Shown here in pieces: positions 24,189 through 35,403 of a DNA stretch of 64,000 nucleotides; positions within the stretch are counted from its first letter, which is position 1, and every line of letters starts with the position of its first letter. The stretch covers positions 2,232,001-2,296,000 of the forward strand of contig JAOVFP010000003.1 in NCBI GenBank assembly GCA_025738555.1, written 5' to 3'. Below the pieces are notes generated by a model that searched no databases, was not told where the DNA came from, and was given only the letters and a program-made list of their open reading frames with translations. This DNA comes from Cyathus striatus. Its lineage: Eukaryota; Basidiomycota; Agaricomycetes; Agaricales; Nidulariaceae. The position numbers were made by a program, and so were the translations under genes.

Positions 24189-25229
24189 ATGGCCCCAACA
24201 GTCTATGAACTTCTCAGGACCTTTGATTCCCAGAACCGTTTTGATGGGACAAACTACCCTGCATGGAACAGGGAGCTGGAGATGACATTTGGAGAGGATG
24301 AGGATTTGCTGGGGCACATAAAAGGCACGTCTACTGCCCCTTCTGTTGAGGACTTCAAGGATCGCACTGCATGGGTTGCTATCAACACCCATGCTCGCAT
24401 GGCTCTCTACAAGACCATTTCATCAAATGCCATTCGTGATGCCCACTTTAAAGAAACATCCCCAGCTCAAACGGCATTTGCTGTTTATACCAGCCTCAAG
24501 TCTGAGTATCAGAAGGACTCATGTGCATCTCGGTTTGAGCTCAAGAAGCGCCTTTACAACCCTGTCCATGATATTGGGCAACCTGTGTCCGTGTACATTC
24601 AGGATATCATTGCTGCCTCTGACGCTCTCACTGCCCTTGGTCACCCCCCCTCTCCCCTTGATGTTGTTGACTCTATTCTCATGAATCTCCACCCATCCTT
24701 TGCCATCATTCACACTCTCCTCACATCACAATCTACAGAGCCAACTCTCACATCTATGAAGAAGATGTTAACAGATCAGGAGGATACGAAAGTGGCCCTC
24801 AGTGGGGGGGATGTTCCTGAGTTGGCAAACTATGTCAAAAGGGGGGGTCAGGGCAAGAACCCCAAGGCTAAGAAAGGTGATTCAGATTCTGAGGGTGATG
24901 ATCCCTCCTATGATTGGCTCAACCCCCGGAACAATGATGTTTGCCATCATTGTGGTCTTCCTGGTCACCGCTCTTCCCGTTGCATAGCCGACATGCCCCA
25001 ACGCATCAAGGACAGGATTATCAAGGAAGCTCGTGACCGTCGTCGTAAACGCTCTCCTTCACCTGTTGCCAATCACGCTTGTTTCATTGCTTCCGACTCT
25101 GACCTTGATTCCGATTCTGATGTGGAGACTTGTGAAGAGGGACATCTTGCCTTCTATGCCCAGGATATTGACACTCACCCTGTTTCCAAATCAGGTTCTG
25201 TGGGGGCTAGAAAGGGATGGAAAGGATGA
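24189..25229 (+). CDS. Gag-like polyprotein with zinc knuckle
   Basis: This 346-residue capsid/nucleocapsid-type protein would package the element's RNA. The N-terminal half has the UBN2/Copia-gag pattern (FDGTNYPAWNRELEMTF, then a Tyr-rich helical part with LKSEYQKDS and RFELKKRLYN). A CCHC knuckle CHHCGLPGHRSSRC lies near residue 255, followed by an Arg-rich stretch and an Asp/Ser-rich tail. The frame is uninterrupted and starts about 140 bp after the LTR. It is the only gene of the element. The intact frame contrasts with the CpG decay of the LTRs and suggests either recent selection or mutation confined to CpG sites. Confidence 0.92.
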   Translation: MAPTVYELLRTFDSQNRFDGTNYPAWNRELEMTFGEDEDLLGHIKGTSTAPSVEDFKDRTAWVAINTHARMALYKTISSNAIRDAHFKETSPAQTAFAVYTSLKSEYQKDSCASRFELKKRLYNPVHDIGQPVSVYIQDIIAASDALTALGHPPSPLDVVDSILMNLHPSFAIIHTLLTSQSTEPTLTSMKKMLTDQEDTKVALSGGDVPELANYVKRGGQGKNPKAKKGDSDSEGDDPSYDWLNPRNNDVCHHCGLPGHRSSRCIADMPQRIKDRIIKEARDRRRKRSPSPVANHACFIASDSDLDSDSDVETCEEGHLAFYAQDIDTHPVSKSGSVGARKGWKG

Positions 25230-25320
25230 TGGGCTAAGGATTTTAGTTTCAGTGGGGGAGTATTTTATTGGTGTTTGTTTTATTTCTCTTTCACTCCCCT
25301 CTTCTCTGTGCCTCTCCCCG

Positions 25321-25328
25321 AGTGGGGG
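25321..25328 (+). other. Polypurine tract of the LTR element
   Basis: AGTGGGGG sits immediately upstream of the 3' LTR, the expected site for second-strand priming. A second copy-like tract (CAGTGGGGGAGT) lies near 25249. Confidence 0.75.
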
Positions 25329-25523
25329 TGTTAGAATCTGGGTGTTCGTGTTGAGGCACAGCCGCATAGTTACATAATATAGTTATGTAATCGTTCTCTG
25401 TATGTATGCGCGTCGTAGTTTCTGTGCAATACACGGCTTCGTCTGTCACTATCGTCGGTCAGCGTTTTCAATCTGGTCTTCCTCCATGGTCAGCTCTTCA
25501 ACTCTCCCCTTCTATTCTTGACA
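25329..25523 (+). repeat. 3' LTR
   Basis: It is 195 bp and collinear with the 5' LTR without indels. It is followed by the TAAAT target duplication. Confidence 0.95.
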
Positions 25524-25906
25524 TAAATGGTAAAGATCTGTATTCGAAGAGTTATCATGATAGACATAGCTTGGAATCATCCGTATCATTTATACTTAAT
25601 GCCTTTTGAAGAGAGAAGCTACATGGACATGAATCAAGCTCGACAGAGCTACGGAAGGTGCAAAAAAATAACATGAACATGATGTTATTATGAGATTTAA
25701 TCAATTTCTCTATAATTATTGGCGATCAAGATGTACTTGCCTCGCACCTCACAAAAAACGTTACAATATCACATCGATACGAGAATCGTTAGCCTCGTGT
25801 CTCTTTAAAATTGATTGTGATTTCCATCAACATATCGATAGGACCACCTGATAACGTTCTATTGCCACGCAAAAGTACTATAAAGCTGAGCCCTGCCTCC
25901 CAACTA

Positions 25907-26190
25907 CTGTACCATTTTGACCAACTGTTCAGTAACGCATCACATGATGCCGTGAACATGAACAAATATACCTTTCATCACGCGTCACATTGCCGCATGA
26001 ACAGAGGTACAGGGAAATAGTTATAATTATAAAATAAAATTGTCGCTATTTGTTAAAATTTTGGCTAAAAATCGTTTAGTGATGAACAGATGTTCATTTG
26101 TCACACATCACACTGACATTTGAACAGAGGGTCAAACTGTTCATCGTCGTCACAGTGTAAATTGACGAACAGTTGGTCGAAAGGGTACAG
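25907..26190. mobile_element. 284-bp TA-flanked MITE
   Basis: The left end CTGTACCATTTTGACCAACT and the complement of the right end CTGTACCCTTTCGACCAACT form a TIR of about 24 bp. TA occurs on both sides (25905-25906 and 26191-26192). Duplication copy A has the uninterrupted sequence cccaactatcttctc with a single TA at 1037-1038. Interior words TGAACA and TGTTCA recur. This is typical of Tc1/mariner-derived MITEs. Confidence 0.88.
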
Positions 26191-26262
26191 TATCTTCTCC
26201 GTTCATCTACCCGAAAAATCACTCACATACTACTGCGAATTCAGAATTCAACAATTTTAAAC

Positions 26263-29200
26263 ATGGCGACTACAAGAATCCCGTAGGTGTATTATTATTT
26301 GTTTTTTTATAGCATATTCTCACTTGTGTGGAATGCTCAAAGCCTACAGGATGTTATTGTGGAAGGTATGTTATACTCGCAATATTTGATGATCAGAACA
26401 CTGAGACAACGGACTTTGACTCAGTGGTTGGAATCACCGGCTTACCTGAGAACTGTCAAGAGCACTTTAACCTCGGTTTTCAAAAGGCGACCTATGCCGT
26501 CACTGTCAGAGTCGATGACAAAATTATGTTGATCTATGAGTTTCCTGAGAAAGATATTAAAGGAAGTAAGAAATTACAAGAAAATAAAACAAGTGACGAA
26601 AATGATTCTGTTCAGAAGTTGGGAAAACAATTCATGTGGTGAGTAGCATCTTAAAGCCTGTTGTATCATATTACTGATTACGATAATCCTGCAGTAAAAT
26701 ATCAAACAAATCTGTTCTGACTTTCAATGTTGATTGCAAGCACACTCACAGAAACAAACCACACAACATATTGACATGTGCAATTACTGCCAAAACATTG
26801 CGGCTCAACTCAGGTATTTCACTAATGTCTATGTTGTTACAAAATAACTCAAGTATCATTTGGAAGAAATAAATCTTGAATATGAGGTGAAATCAGAGAA
26901 AAAATATGGCACTATTACTGTAAAGGTGTCATGGGTATCATCTTGTGCCCAACTTAGTCATTTCAAAATCCCAACTCCAGTGAATCAATGCTTGTACACT
27001 GTAGCAGACTTGGAATGCTTAGGAATAGTGTCACAAATTTTGAAAAGTGAAATAGGTCTTTCATGCCCTGAATGGATTAATTTCCTTGGATCAATGGGAA
27101 ATCTACTTAAGATTGCAAGGCCCATTGGAGAGGTAACAGAAATATTGTTGGCTATAATTCAGTGTACTTATAAAAATTGTGGTAGATTGACCCACATGCA
27201 AAGTTAGCACTTTCAGCTGCTGAAGTAGCCTTTGAGGTATATATGTGTTTATTTAATTAATTTCACCTGAGTGCTCATATGAATGACATAGCTATTTATG
27301 AGGCAACAAGAACGTGATGAGCGAGTACTTGGCTTAATTCAGCTGATGGCAAATTTATATGGAATGATATTGGATTCTGACCCCTTGGACAAATGTCAAA
27401 CATTAAGTCAATCCATCAATGATCTCATATCACTAACAAGAGAGTGTGCATATTTTGTTGCAGAGTACATGAAAACAGGTCCCTTTTGTAGGTACTAATC
27501 ACATGCAGTTTGAAAAGTAATAACTAAATCATATCACAGCACAATGCATGGTTATGAATGCAATATTCAATGTTGATGATACAATTATTCAATTTGAAAA
27601 AAAGTTCTTAACTCTCAAGGAAGTCTTTTTTACTGGAATTATATTATCTATTGGACAAGTGAATGTTCAAATTCTGGAAAAGCTTGAACAAGTTGATACT
27701 AAGCTAGAGGAATTGGGTAAGTAGCTAATTTAGAATGTATTTTTTACTAAGACTTCTCTGCCAGTTTATTTGCACTCATTACCTGTACTTGGAAGAAATT
27801 GGAATAAGTTAGATGGCTGCCTTAAAGGCACTCAGGAAATTCTACTCTCCAAAATCTATGCATGGGGAAATGACTTCAGGGATGAGGTCCCCAACATATT
27901 TCTTCTTTCTGGAAATTCTGGAACTGGTAAATCAGCAGTTGCTCATACTACTGCTAGTTTTTTTCATGAGCAAAAGTGCCTTGGGGCAACTATATTTCTA
28001 GATTCACGTCCTTCTGAGTATTCCAGGATGTTCTTCCCCCACATTATATGGAATATTTCTAAATATGATCCAACAATTAATGTGAAAGTGAGGAAAGCTC
28101 TGAGTAGAAATGAGAGATTTTGCAATGATCCACCTCTTCGACAATTTGAGTTTATTGATTTTGAAGTCTTTAAGAGTACTACATGGGTTGGACCAACTGT
28201 CATTATTGTAGATGGATTTGAGAGATGTATTGATCGAAAGCATCTTCTTGAACCACTCTCAAAGTTTCCTCCCAATATCTGACTATTAATTACTTCCACT
28301 GAGGTGGATGACATTACAGAAGCATTTCCCACTGAGTCATTTGTACTGCATAGAATGACTATAGCTAACAGCTATGAGTGGAATAGTTTACAGTCATACA
28401 TATATGGGTTTCTTACCAACTTGGAGCAGACAAGGCCAACACTCTTTCAGTTACATTCATGTCAGCACATTGCTGAAGATCTGTTTTTGAAGAGCAGTGG
28501 AGTTGATGTTCTTGCTCAAGTTGTGTTAGAATTTATTGCAGTTACTGAAGATGAAGTTGCAGCTATATTCATACATAAAATATTACAAGCCTACTTCCCT
28601 GGAGATGCAGTCAAAGCTAGAGAATGCATCAGAGGCATTCTTATTACAATCGGTGAAACTAATTATCCATCTGTCAAGATTGGACTTGGGATCAGTTGGA
28701 AACAAGAGTTAGAAGACTCAGTTAAATGTCTTGTGAAGCATAAATACATTAATCTCTCAAATGACTACATTTGTTTTAAGAATTACTTCTTTGTTACTGG
28801 AGCTGACCTAGATTCACTGAATGTACTAAAGTTCCACTGCTCACCACCAACACATTGTAATACTTCCAATGTACTTCAGGCAGTGCCAGCAATAATGCTT
28901 GTGGAGCATCTCCCAAAATTATACAATGAATGTATATCTATTGCAGTACACTGTATACTTACCTGCAAGTGCTCATCTCAACCAGAAGTGATGAAAAAAG
29001 AAAATCAATCTACTGTTGAATACCTCCTTAGCAATCATCAGAGAAATTGCATTCACAAAGCTCCTCCTAATGGGGTATCAAAAATATTATGGGCTCTTCA
29101 AAACTATCATAAGACTTTGGATATCTACAGTGTTATGTACACATATTTGGGTATAGATCAATCTAAAGTAGCATTTCTTAGTCCCCCTCTCCAACATTCT

Positions 29201-29836
29201 GGATTATCAACTCCCACAGACAAGGTTACCCTTCTAAAAATTAATTATTATGCTTGGGTAAGTTTATTCTACATGCTCTCATGACTGGAGTATTTATATC
29301 ATGTTAAGGCTGTAGCACGTGTTAAGACTGTAGCAGATGTACAGGTTGAAGCTGTGATTTACCGAGCTATAACAGAAGAGGGGAAAAGCAAGCTTGAAAA
29401 GATGCAGCTCTCTGTTGAAAGTTCACTCTGGGGTATTGACCCTTATAGTGAAAGTCCAAATGAAGCCAATATTCAAGTTGTTAAGAATCCACTAACAAGG
29501 AAGGCATCCTGGTTTGTCAAGGTTATACCAGTCTCTAGGAGGGGGGTTGCAACAAAGAATATTTTCTGGTTTAACTGCCCAACCTCTCCTAGCAATAGCA
29601 TTACACAAGATAACATTGATGATGATGCTACAGAGGGCCTTGGAATTGGATTTATAAATTCTTTGCTTCCTGGTGACTGCATTGCTATCATTGCTAAATC
29701 TAAGGTAAGTAGTTATTGCTGAGGAACATATGTGTTATCTCAATATATCAATTCACATTTTCAGAATAATTGTGGTGTTAAAATAGGAATTACACTGTAT
29801 GCAGATGCAAAGGAGAAATGTTCTCTGACAAATTAA
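26263..29836 (+). pseudogene. NACHT-domain NLR-like gene, copy B, broken
   Basis: It is paralogous and collinear with 1109-4698. Inferred features are the start MATTRIPIFSLVWNAQSLQ, Walker A GNSGTGKS, Walker B VIIVDGFERC, and the tail ending NNCGVKIGITLYADAK in the last exon 29765-29836. An in-frame TGA at 28280-28282 lies just after Walker B, where copy A has CGG (Arg). The third-exon acceptor I infer in copy A (AACAG) reads AACGG at 26408-26412. Either lesion alone would truncate the protein. The downstream frame (28304-29284) remains long and similar to copy A, so the damage looks recent. Confidence 0.8.
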
Positions 29837-31610
29837 TGAAGAGAACAAGAATATTCATGGTTCAAGTCGGTTGCACCAAAATGTGGTCTAATTATGTTTG
29901 TGATGTTGATTCCAATTTCAGATTATTACCTCTAGATGTAAATAATATTTGAAGGCTAGGAACATAACAAATTAGTGGTCTGGTATCTTAATTGAAACAC
30001 TGAAAATACAGTCTTAAAAGGTAAGGAGACCTGAATCTTGCAATCACAAAACTTGTGGCAGCAATAAGGAAATAAATTTGCTTTTTATTATAACATACAT
30101 GCTATTTAGATACACCAAGCAAGGGTCAGGGTGTAGTAGGGCAGTAGTAAAGAAAGACAGTTAATAGATACTATGGAATTGACATGCAATCATTAGGAGT
30201 TTCATGGAGTGGAGGTTGCGGAAGAGCCTGTGATTTAAAGATAAGAGCAGGAATTAGTGTCAGGTTGGAAAAGGTAAAGTAAGTCTGAGATAACCATGAT
30301 GTAACAGGTATACAGTTGTGAACACACTGCATTACAATCTCCCGATATCTGAAATATGTAATGCAATATATAGCTGATGGAAAAGGTATGTTATTAAAGC
30401 ACCAAATTGGATATGGTATACAAAGCTCGCTATAGCATTGGTTGACTCTCCATAATTGTATGATGAACACAAGAGTTTGATAAATAGATTGAAGAACGTG
30501 TCGGATTGTTATTATACCACTAGTTACAGCTCCCTAGAACCCAGACAGGATATAGAACCATGTAAAGTATGTATAATATGAGTCATGGTAATACGTGCTA
30601 GAGTAGTAGTGTACTAAAGAGCTCATCGCATAAAGAAAATCAGGTCGGGACATGGAGACCTAACCGATGGAATGACGGTAGTGGGGTACATTTTTTTCTA
30701 GCCCAAATCGATGATGTGCAGCGATGAGTCGAAGCAAAACAACGTAACAGAGTGAATGATCCCTTGGTACCCTTTACGTGGCGAAGATCCGGCCTGGGGG
30801 TCATAAAAGATACATGTCTTCCTAGTAGAAGCGGATCATCTATGTCTCGACGGAGAACGTGCTGTAAAAAGTTAGCCATATTGACAGGAATAAGCCTTGC
30901 AACGTCCATCGTCATCTAAGCGTCGTATAGTCGACATGATGTATCGAATATAATATAGACTAAGTTAATATGAGAAGGGACGGTAGCTATGTGTTACTAA
31001 CTCACCAGTTATAAATTCAATGTACTTGAATATCCAGTATGTACCAAGCTTTCATACCGCTCGCCTGATCGTATAAGGAGACACTCCTTTGCAGTAGAAG
31101 TATATATGACATACATAAAACCAATAACACAATCACTTGGCAGGAAGTGGTGAAGAAGGGGGAAGAGATTGTGGTTGGGATAGGGAAGTTGTCTGTAATA
31201 TGGGCCATTGTAAGTGTGTGCCTCTACCATTACACGTGAAGGAAGCGCGGGTAAAGGGAAAACATTAAAAGCTGAAGGTTCTATGTTAGGGAAATAAGAA
31301 TAGAAACATGAAAGGAGAAACGGAGGGTGAAAGGCTGAAAAGGGATAATGGATAAATTGAGATGCAACGAGTAACTGCATACGTACCTGTGTTATCCAGA
31401 AGATCCCTAGCACATTCTTCCGCTACCTCTTCGACAATGTACCGGCCTGGATAAAATTCAGCTCCAGCGATCAGACAGCTGAGTGTTGTGATGTTATGAG
31501 CGGGCGAGGTCATCAGCAGGACACGCCCACTTCAGTGCTGTGGACACGAGAAGTTGGATCAGTACTGCATAAGTAAGTTAGTTTTATGCGTGCAATGGCA
31601 ATCATACGAT
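29837..31610. other. Non-coding duplicated spacer of copy B
   Basis: It is homologous to 4699-7440 without the 951 bp element. The empty site of that element is at about 31297-31310. No gene is supported. Confidence 0.55.
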
Positions 31611-33425
31611 AATTGGAGGCAAGGCGAAAGAAATGCAGTACGAGTAGCTGGATGTGATGCCTAAAGAAATGGCTTCATTCCTTAAGTAAACACAACCTGC
31701 ATATGAGAAGGGGACATCAGATGCGAAGAAACAGCACAGGAGTTAGTAGGGAGAACGTACTTTGTGTAGCAGAAAGTGACTCTGAAGGCTGCAGTGCAAC
31801 CAGTCCATATTGGAAGGAGGGGATGTAATTTGAGAATGGGAACTACGAAGAGAAACCAAATCTGCATCTATAGACTATCTTCTACCGTCGCTCGATAGGG
31901 CATGTACAGGAGAAGAGGAGGAAGAGGCAGCATCAGCACCAGAAAGCGGGGTGCAGGACAACAAAACATTCCTAGGTGAAGGGGAAGGATCGAGGGTAGA
32001 CCTTGACCCCATCCTTCTCAAACCCTTATGACTCATCTTCGACGCAGCGGGAGAAGGCGGAATAGAGGACGAAATAGGCGGTACTGTAAGTGGCTGCGCT
32101 AGTGGACTCGTTGACGATTTCGCACCAGAAGCAGCGGGTAGTAGCAGCAGGGTCCTACGTACAGTAACCGCATCCTTGGACAATGTCGAAGGAGAAGGTT
32201 TCGCATTCGCTGGCTTGGCACGACCACTCAACGTAGGTGGCGAAGCCGTACCGGACGAACTCGGAGCTAACATAGCTTCCTTGGTCTGACCAGCGGTAGC
32301 ATCTACCGACGGATTTAGGTCATCACGACTACCAAAGAAAAACAAATCATAAGCTACAACACTCCTCAACATCACCACTACACATACCTCTTCTGAACAG
32401 GCGCCGTACCCTCCGCATCCGTCAAATTGAACCCACCTCGAGAACCGTGGGGTGGAAGTTGGGCCGGGGCAAAGCTCCCTTTGACGAAAGTTGCGTATCT
32501 AGCGACCCCCGTCGTTCCGGAGAAGACTTTTAAGCATCCATCACGTGCAGAGCATGCATGCCCCTGGGTACCGAAGTTGATCGAAGTGAAGATTGTGAAG
32601 GAGGAGCGCTCCTTGGGAGGTTGCATAGGCGGAGGCTCAAGACTAAACAAAATAGGCACAAGACTCATCGAACCGTTCAAAATCTCCGCGCATCGATATA
32701 CCGTCGGTCCATGTATCATCCCCGGTGCTCGAGCAGCTGAAATCGGAATCCAAGGCATAGAAAGGGCCATACGCATCACCTCCACCAAATTCTGCCTCGG
32801 TAGTCCAGCATGCATCGCGTACGATTGTTGTTGAGGGAGGAACAACCTCTTTCTATCGAAGCACACCCTAAGAATGTGTAAACCTCCTTCGCGCAGCTCA
32901 GTAAGGAGGGACCGGAGACGCAGGAGAGAGGTCAAGCAGAGGTGCTGGAGGGTGTGGTGGTGGTGGTGGTGGTGACTGTGTTCGCGAAGAAGACGTTAAA
33001 ATGTGAATGTCCTCGTCCAAGCTTCTGTCCACCTCCCTCGCCCCCACGAAGTCATACCCTAGTTCGCCCCGCCCCCAATGTCCCCTGTATCAACGATACT
33101 CAGACAGCGCCTCCAGCCTTAAGTTAGGGTGACTATAGTTAACTGTATCTTCCATCAGGATTCGGGAACCTTTCGAGCTTCAGTGTAGCAGTTCCTATCA
33201 AAGCTCTGTTGACCAACGCGTGTCAGCGAGTTGTTGACAGTGTGAAATAGGAGTCTTACAGAATGTTAGTAGGGGGTTTTTGGTCTTCCCATACTTTTTC
33301 GATGAGAGTGCACGTAGTGTTGACGCGGGTGTGTTGATGAACGTAAGGGATGTAGATGAAGATAGAGCCAGTGACGGACGGAGTTGGTGCCTGAACCCAA
33401 TTTCACACGCTAGTGAGTCCGGACC
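31610..33425. repeat. Repeat block, copy 2
   Basis: It matches 48227-50100 in order. The two longest minus-strand frames (31875-32378 with LRRMGSRSTLDPSPSPRNVLL and 32378-32935 with GGFNLTDAEGTAPVQK) are the longest versions of the block's protein-like content and may be adjoining exons of one Ser/Pro-rich protein. I do not recognise a family. A short GGT run lies near 32955. Confidence 0.65.
31875..32935 (-). pseudogene. Unrecognised Pro/Ser-rich gene remnant in repeat copy 2
   Basis: Two overlapping minus-strand frames are open for 185 and 167 residues. The first has ALSMPWIPISAARAPG and SLEPPPMQPPKERSS, the second SSSIPPSPAASKMSHKGLRR. The same peptides occur, interrupted, at 17821-18700, 48487-49266 and 51051-52071, with the order preserved. 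Conservation of peptide blocks across copies suggests the original block carried a real exon pair. No start, splice pattern or homologue can be fixed. Confidence 0.35.
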
Positions 33426-35403
33426 CTGTCATATCTTTATTTAGAAGTCCCGCCGTGATGTCATTGTTAAGGCGCGGGAAATGAGAAAGAGGAGTCACAC
33501 CGTTTTTCGTATACACTCTTTTCAAAGCATCATCGGCACCCCGGGGCCCGGGCTCCGCCTGTGACCTCTATTATTATACATGTGTACAGTACTTAATGCT
33601 CGCCTGTACCCCCTAGTCAAACCCAGCTACCCCATCCTCTTATTAGGATGGTAAGAAAATGTTAGCACTTAATGTCCCATATAACCTTCTCCACTTCCCG
33701 ACTATCTTGCCAACACTGACGTACCTCTCATTGTCAAAAGTGCCCTGCTAGCATGCTATTAGCACCAGACGGCGCACTGAGCTTCGTGATGTGGACCACT
33801 GGCTGTGATGAAACTGTGGAGAAACTACTTCTATCAGCTGTCGTTCTGATGATAGAGACGCCGGAGTTTCATCAATATCATGTACAATAGCGGAGGGTCA
33901 GATTCCACTATGTAGATGGAGATAGTTATTCAGTACGTTGGGTAAGTGTACTCGTCGCTATGCTTAGTTGAATTTCATTCCTTTTAATTAATACTCGTCC
34001 ACGCAGAATCCCATCTCCTTTCAGTGACCAGCATCCTTCCTTCCCTCCGAAAGCCTGAGGTGTTCACTCAACAACGTCCCCCACAGCCCTCTTCAATCTC
34101 ATCCTCCCAATCTATCCTCAACTCCTTCCGAATTCTAGCCGTATATATGGTTCGTATATCCGCCTGTTAAAATGATATACTCGCAAACCGATTTGCACCT
34201 GGACGTAGAGGATTACCGATTATCGAACGTACTCACGCAGGATGACTGATGTCCTCGTAAGTTTTATGTAGCTATACTACCTCTATGACCGTACTAACGT
34301 GCTTCACTGCAGCAGCTGTTCGCAAATACTCTGTGGCAAAATTTATGCCCGTTACCTATCTCGTTCGTCGCTCTGCAAGATCTTCGATACAGTCCTCCTA
34401 CGTAACTAACACGATTCCCTACTGGTGGGAGATTACACATGAACGGGGGATATCGGTTAAGTGGGTTGAGGCTATACTTATGGGAACGAAATCGTGAGCC
34501 GTTGGAGAGGAATATACTCAACAGTTTTTCTGACAGGTACTTGTCGAACATGTGCTCTCCATTTTTGAAAGCTGCATAATTGGGCTTACGTGCATTGCAG
34601 CATAACTCGGAAAACTATAAAACCGTTATATCTTTTCTGGAGTTGCTTTCTGGAAATGTGATTGGTGATGTCAAAACTGTATGCCATGCGTGTGATTAAG
34701 TACGTACCCCCATGCCCAAATTATATATATATGCGAAGGCTTGCGCTTCGAGCCAAAATCTTCTACGAGGGGGGGTTAAATCTATCAGTAACCCCCACCG
34801 CGCGTGGCACAACCCAAGTTACTCATTCGAATTTGTTCACAAGGGCTGACACCTCAGGGACGTAACTTATCTGAGTATCGAACATCATCATGCCGTCTCA
34901 AGTTAATATTAGAATGTTATGTGAGCTCCAAACGGAACGTTCGACACCTCCTGACCTATCAAGATACGGATGTGAGACCATTCAGGTGAATACGTGACAT
35001 AGATGCCCATCGATTCATCAGTCACGAGATGTGTGTAATGATAAGGCCAAGACTCAGCCATTCAACACGTTTTTCACGTTGGCTGGAATAGCTTCTAGAG
35101 CACAGCCTTGTTGTCGTAAATAGCTCCTGAAGCACAGCTTCATTGTCACAAATAGACAATAGTATTTACTCTTCATATCAGGCGGCGAAAATCCGCTCTC
35201 CCGTTGAAACACCCCCTCTCAAGTTTCACTACTGAATCAAATCACTGGAACTACGCTCTATCATGGCTTTCCATGGCGCTCACAGCTTTATTATAAACGG
35301 AAATATAAATGCTGTCGACCATAGTCGTCAACAAGGGGATTCCCGTGTGTCTTCACATGTTTCCTCTTTGTTTGGGGCGTGTTGTTAATTTTACACTGTA
35401 GAA
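33426..35403. other. Spacer with a short hAT-like remnant
   Basis: About 33780-34260 (ggagtttcatcaata, later ccgaaagcctgagg and gatttgcacctggac) is a third diverged copy of the hAT-like sequence seen at 7940-8026/15655-16060 and 39750-40080. A two-unit repeat (about 45 bp, agctcctgaagcacagc type) lies at 35090-35160. No gene is supported; the upstream exon of the NACHT gene at 35404 was not found. Confidence 0.45.

Larger units (their letters stand above)
23853..25523 (+). mobile_element. Gag-only LTR retrotransposon (non-autonomous, Copia-like)
   Basis: Two 195-bp LTRs (23853-24047 and 25329-25523) begin TGTTAG and end TTGACA, with the 5-bp duplication TAAAT at 23848-23852 and 25524-25528. 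Duplication copy A shows the empty site (gtgtaaatggcaaag near 565-580). Directly after the 5' LTR lies GGTTATGGGCCC, complementary to an initiator-tRNA anticodon region, as in elements primed by a half tRNA. A polypurine tract AGTGGGGG precedes the 3' LTR. There is no protease, integrase or reverse transcriptase, so mobility would depend on another element. Confidence 0.93.
23765..31600. repeat. Segmental duplication, copy B
   Basis: This is collinear with 490-7440. Copy-specific insertions are the LTR element 23853-25523 and the MITE 25907-26190. It lacks the 951 bp element of copy A. Its NACHT gene carries a nonsense codon and an altered splice site. Confidence 0.85.
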
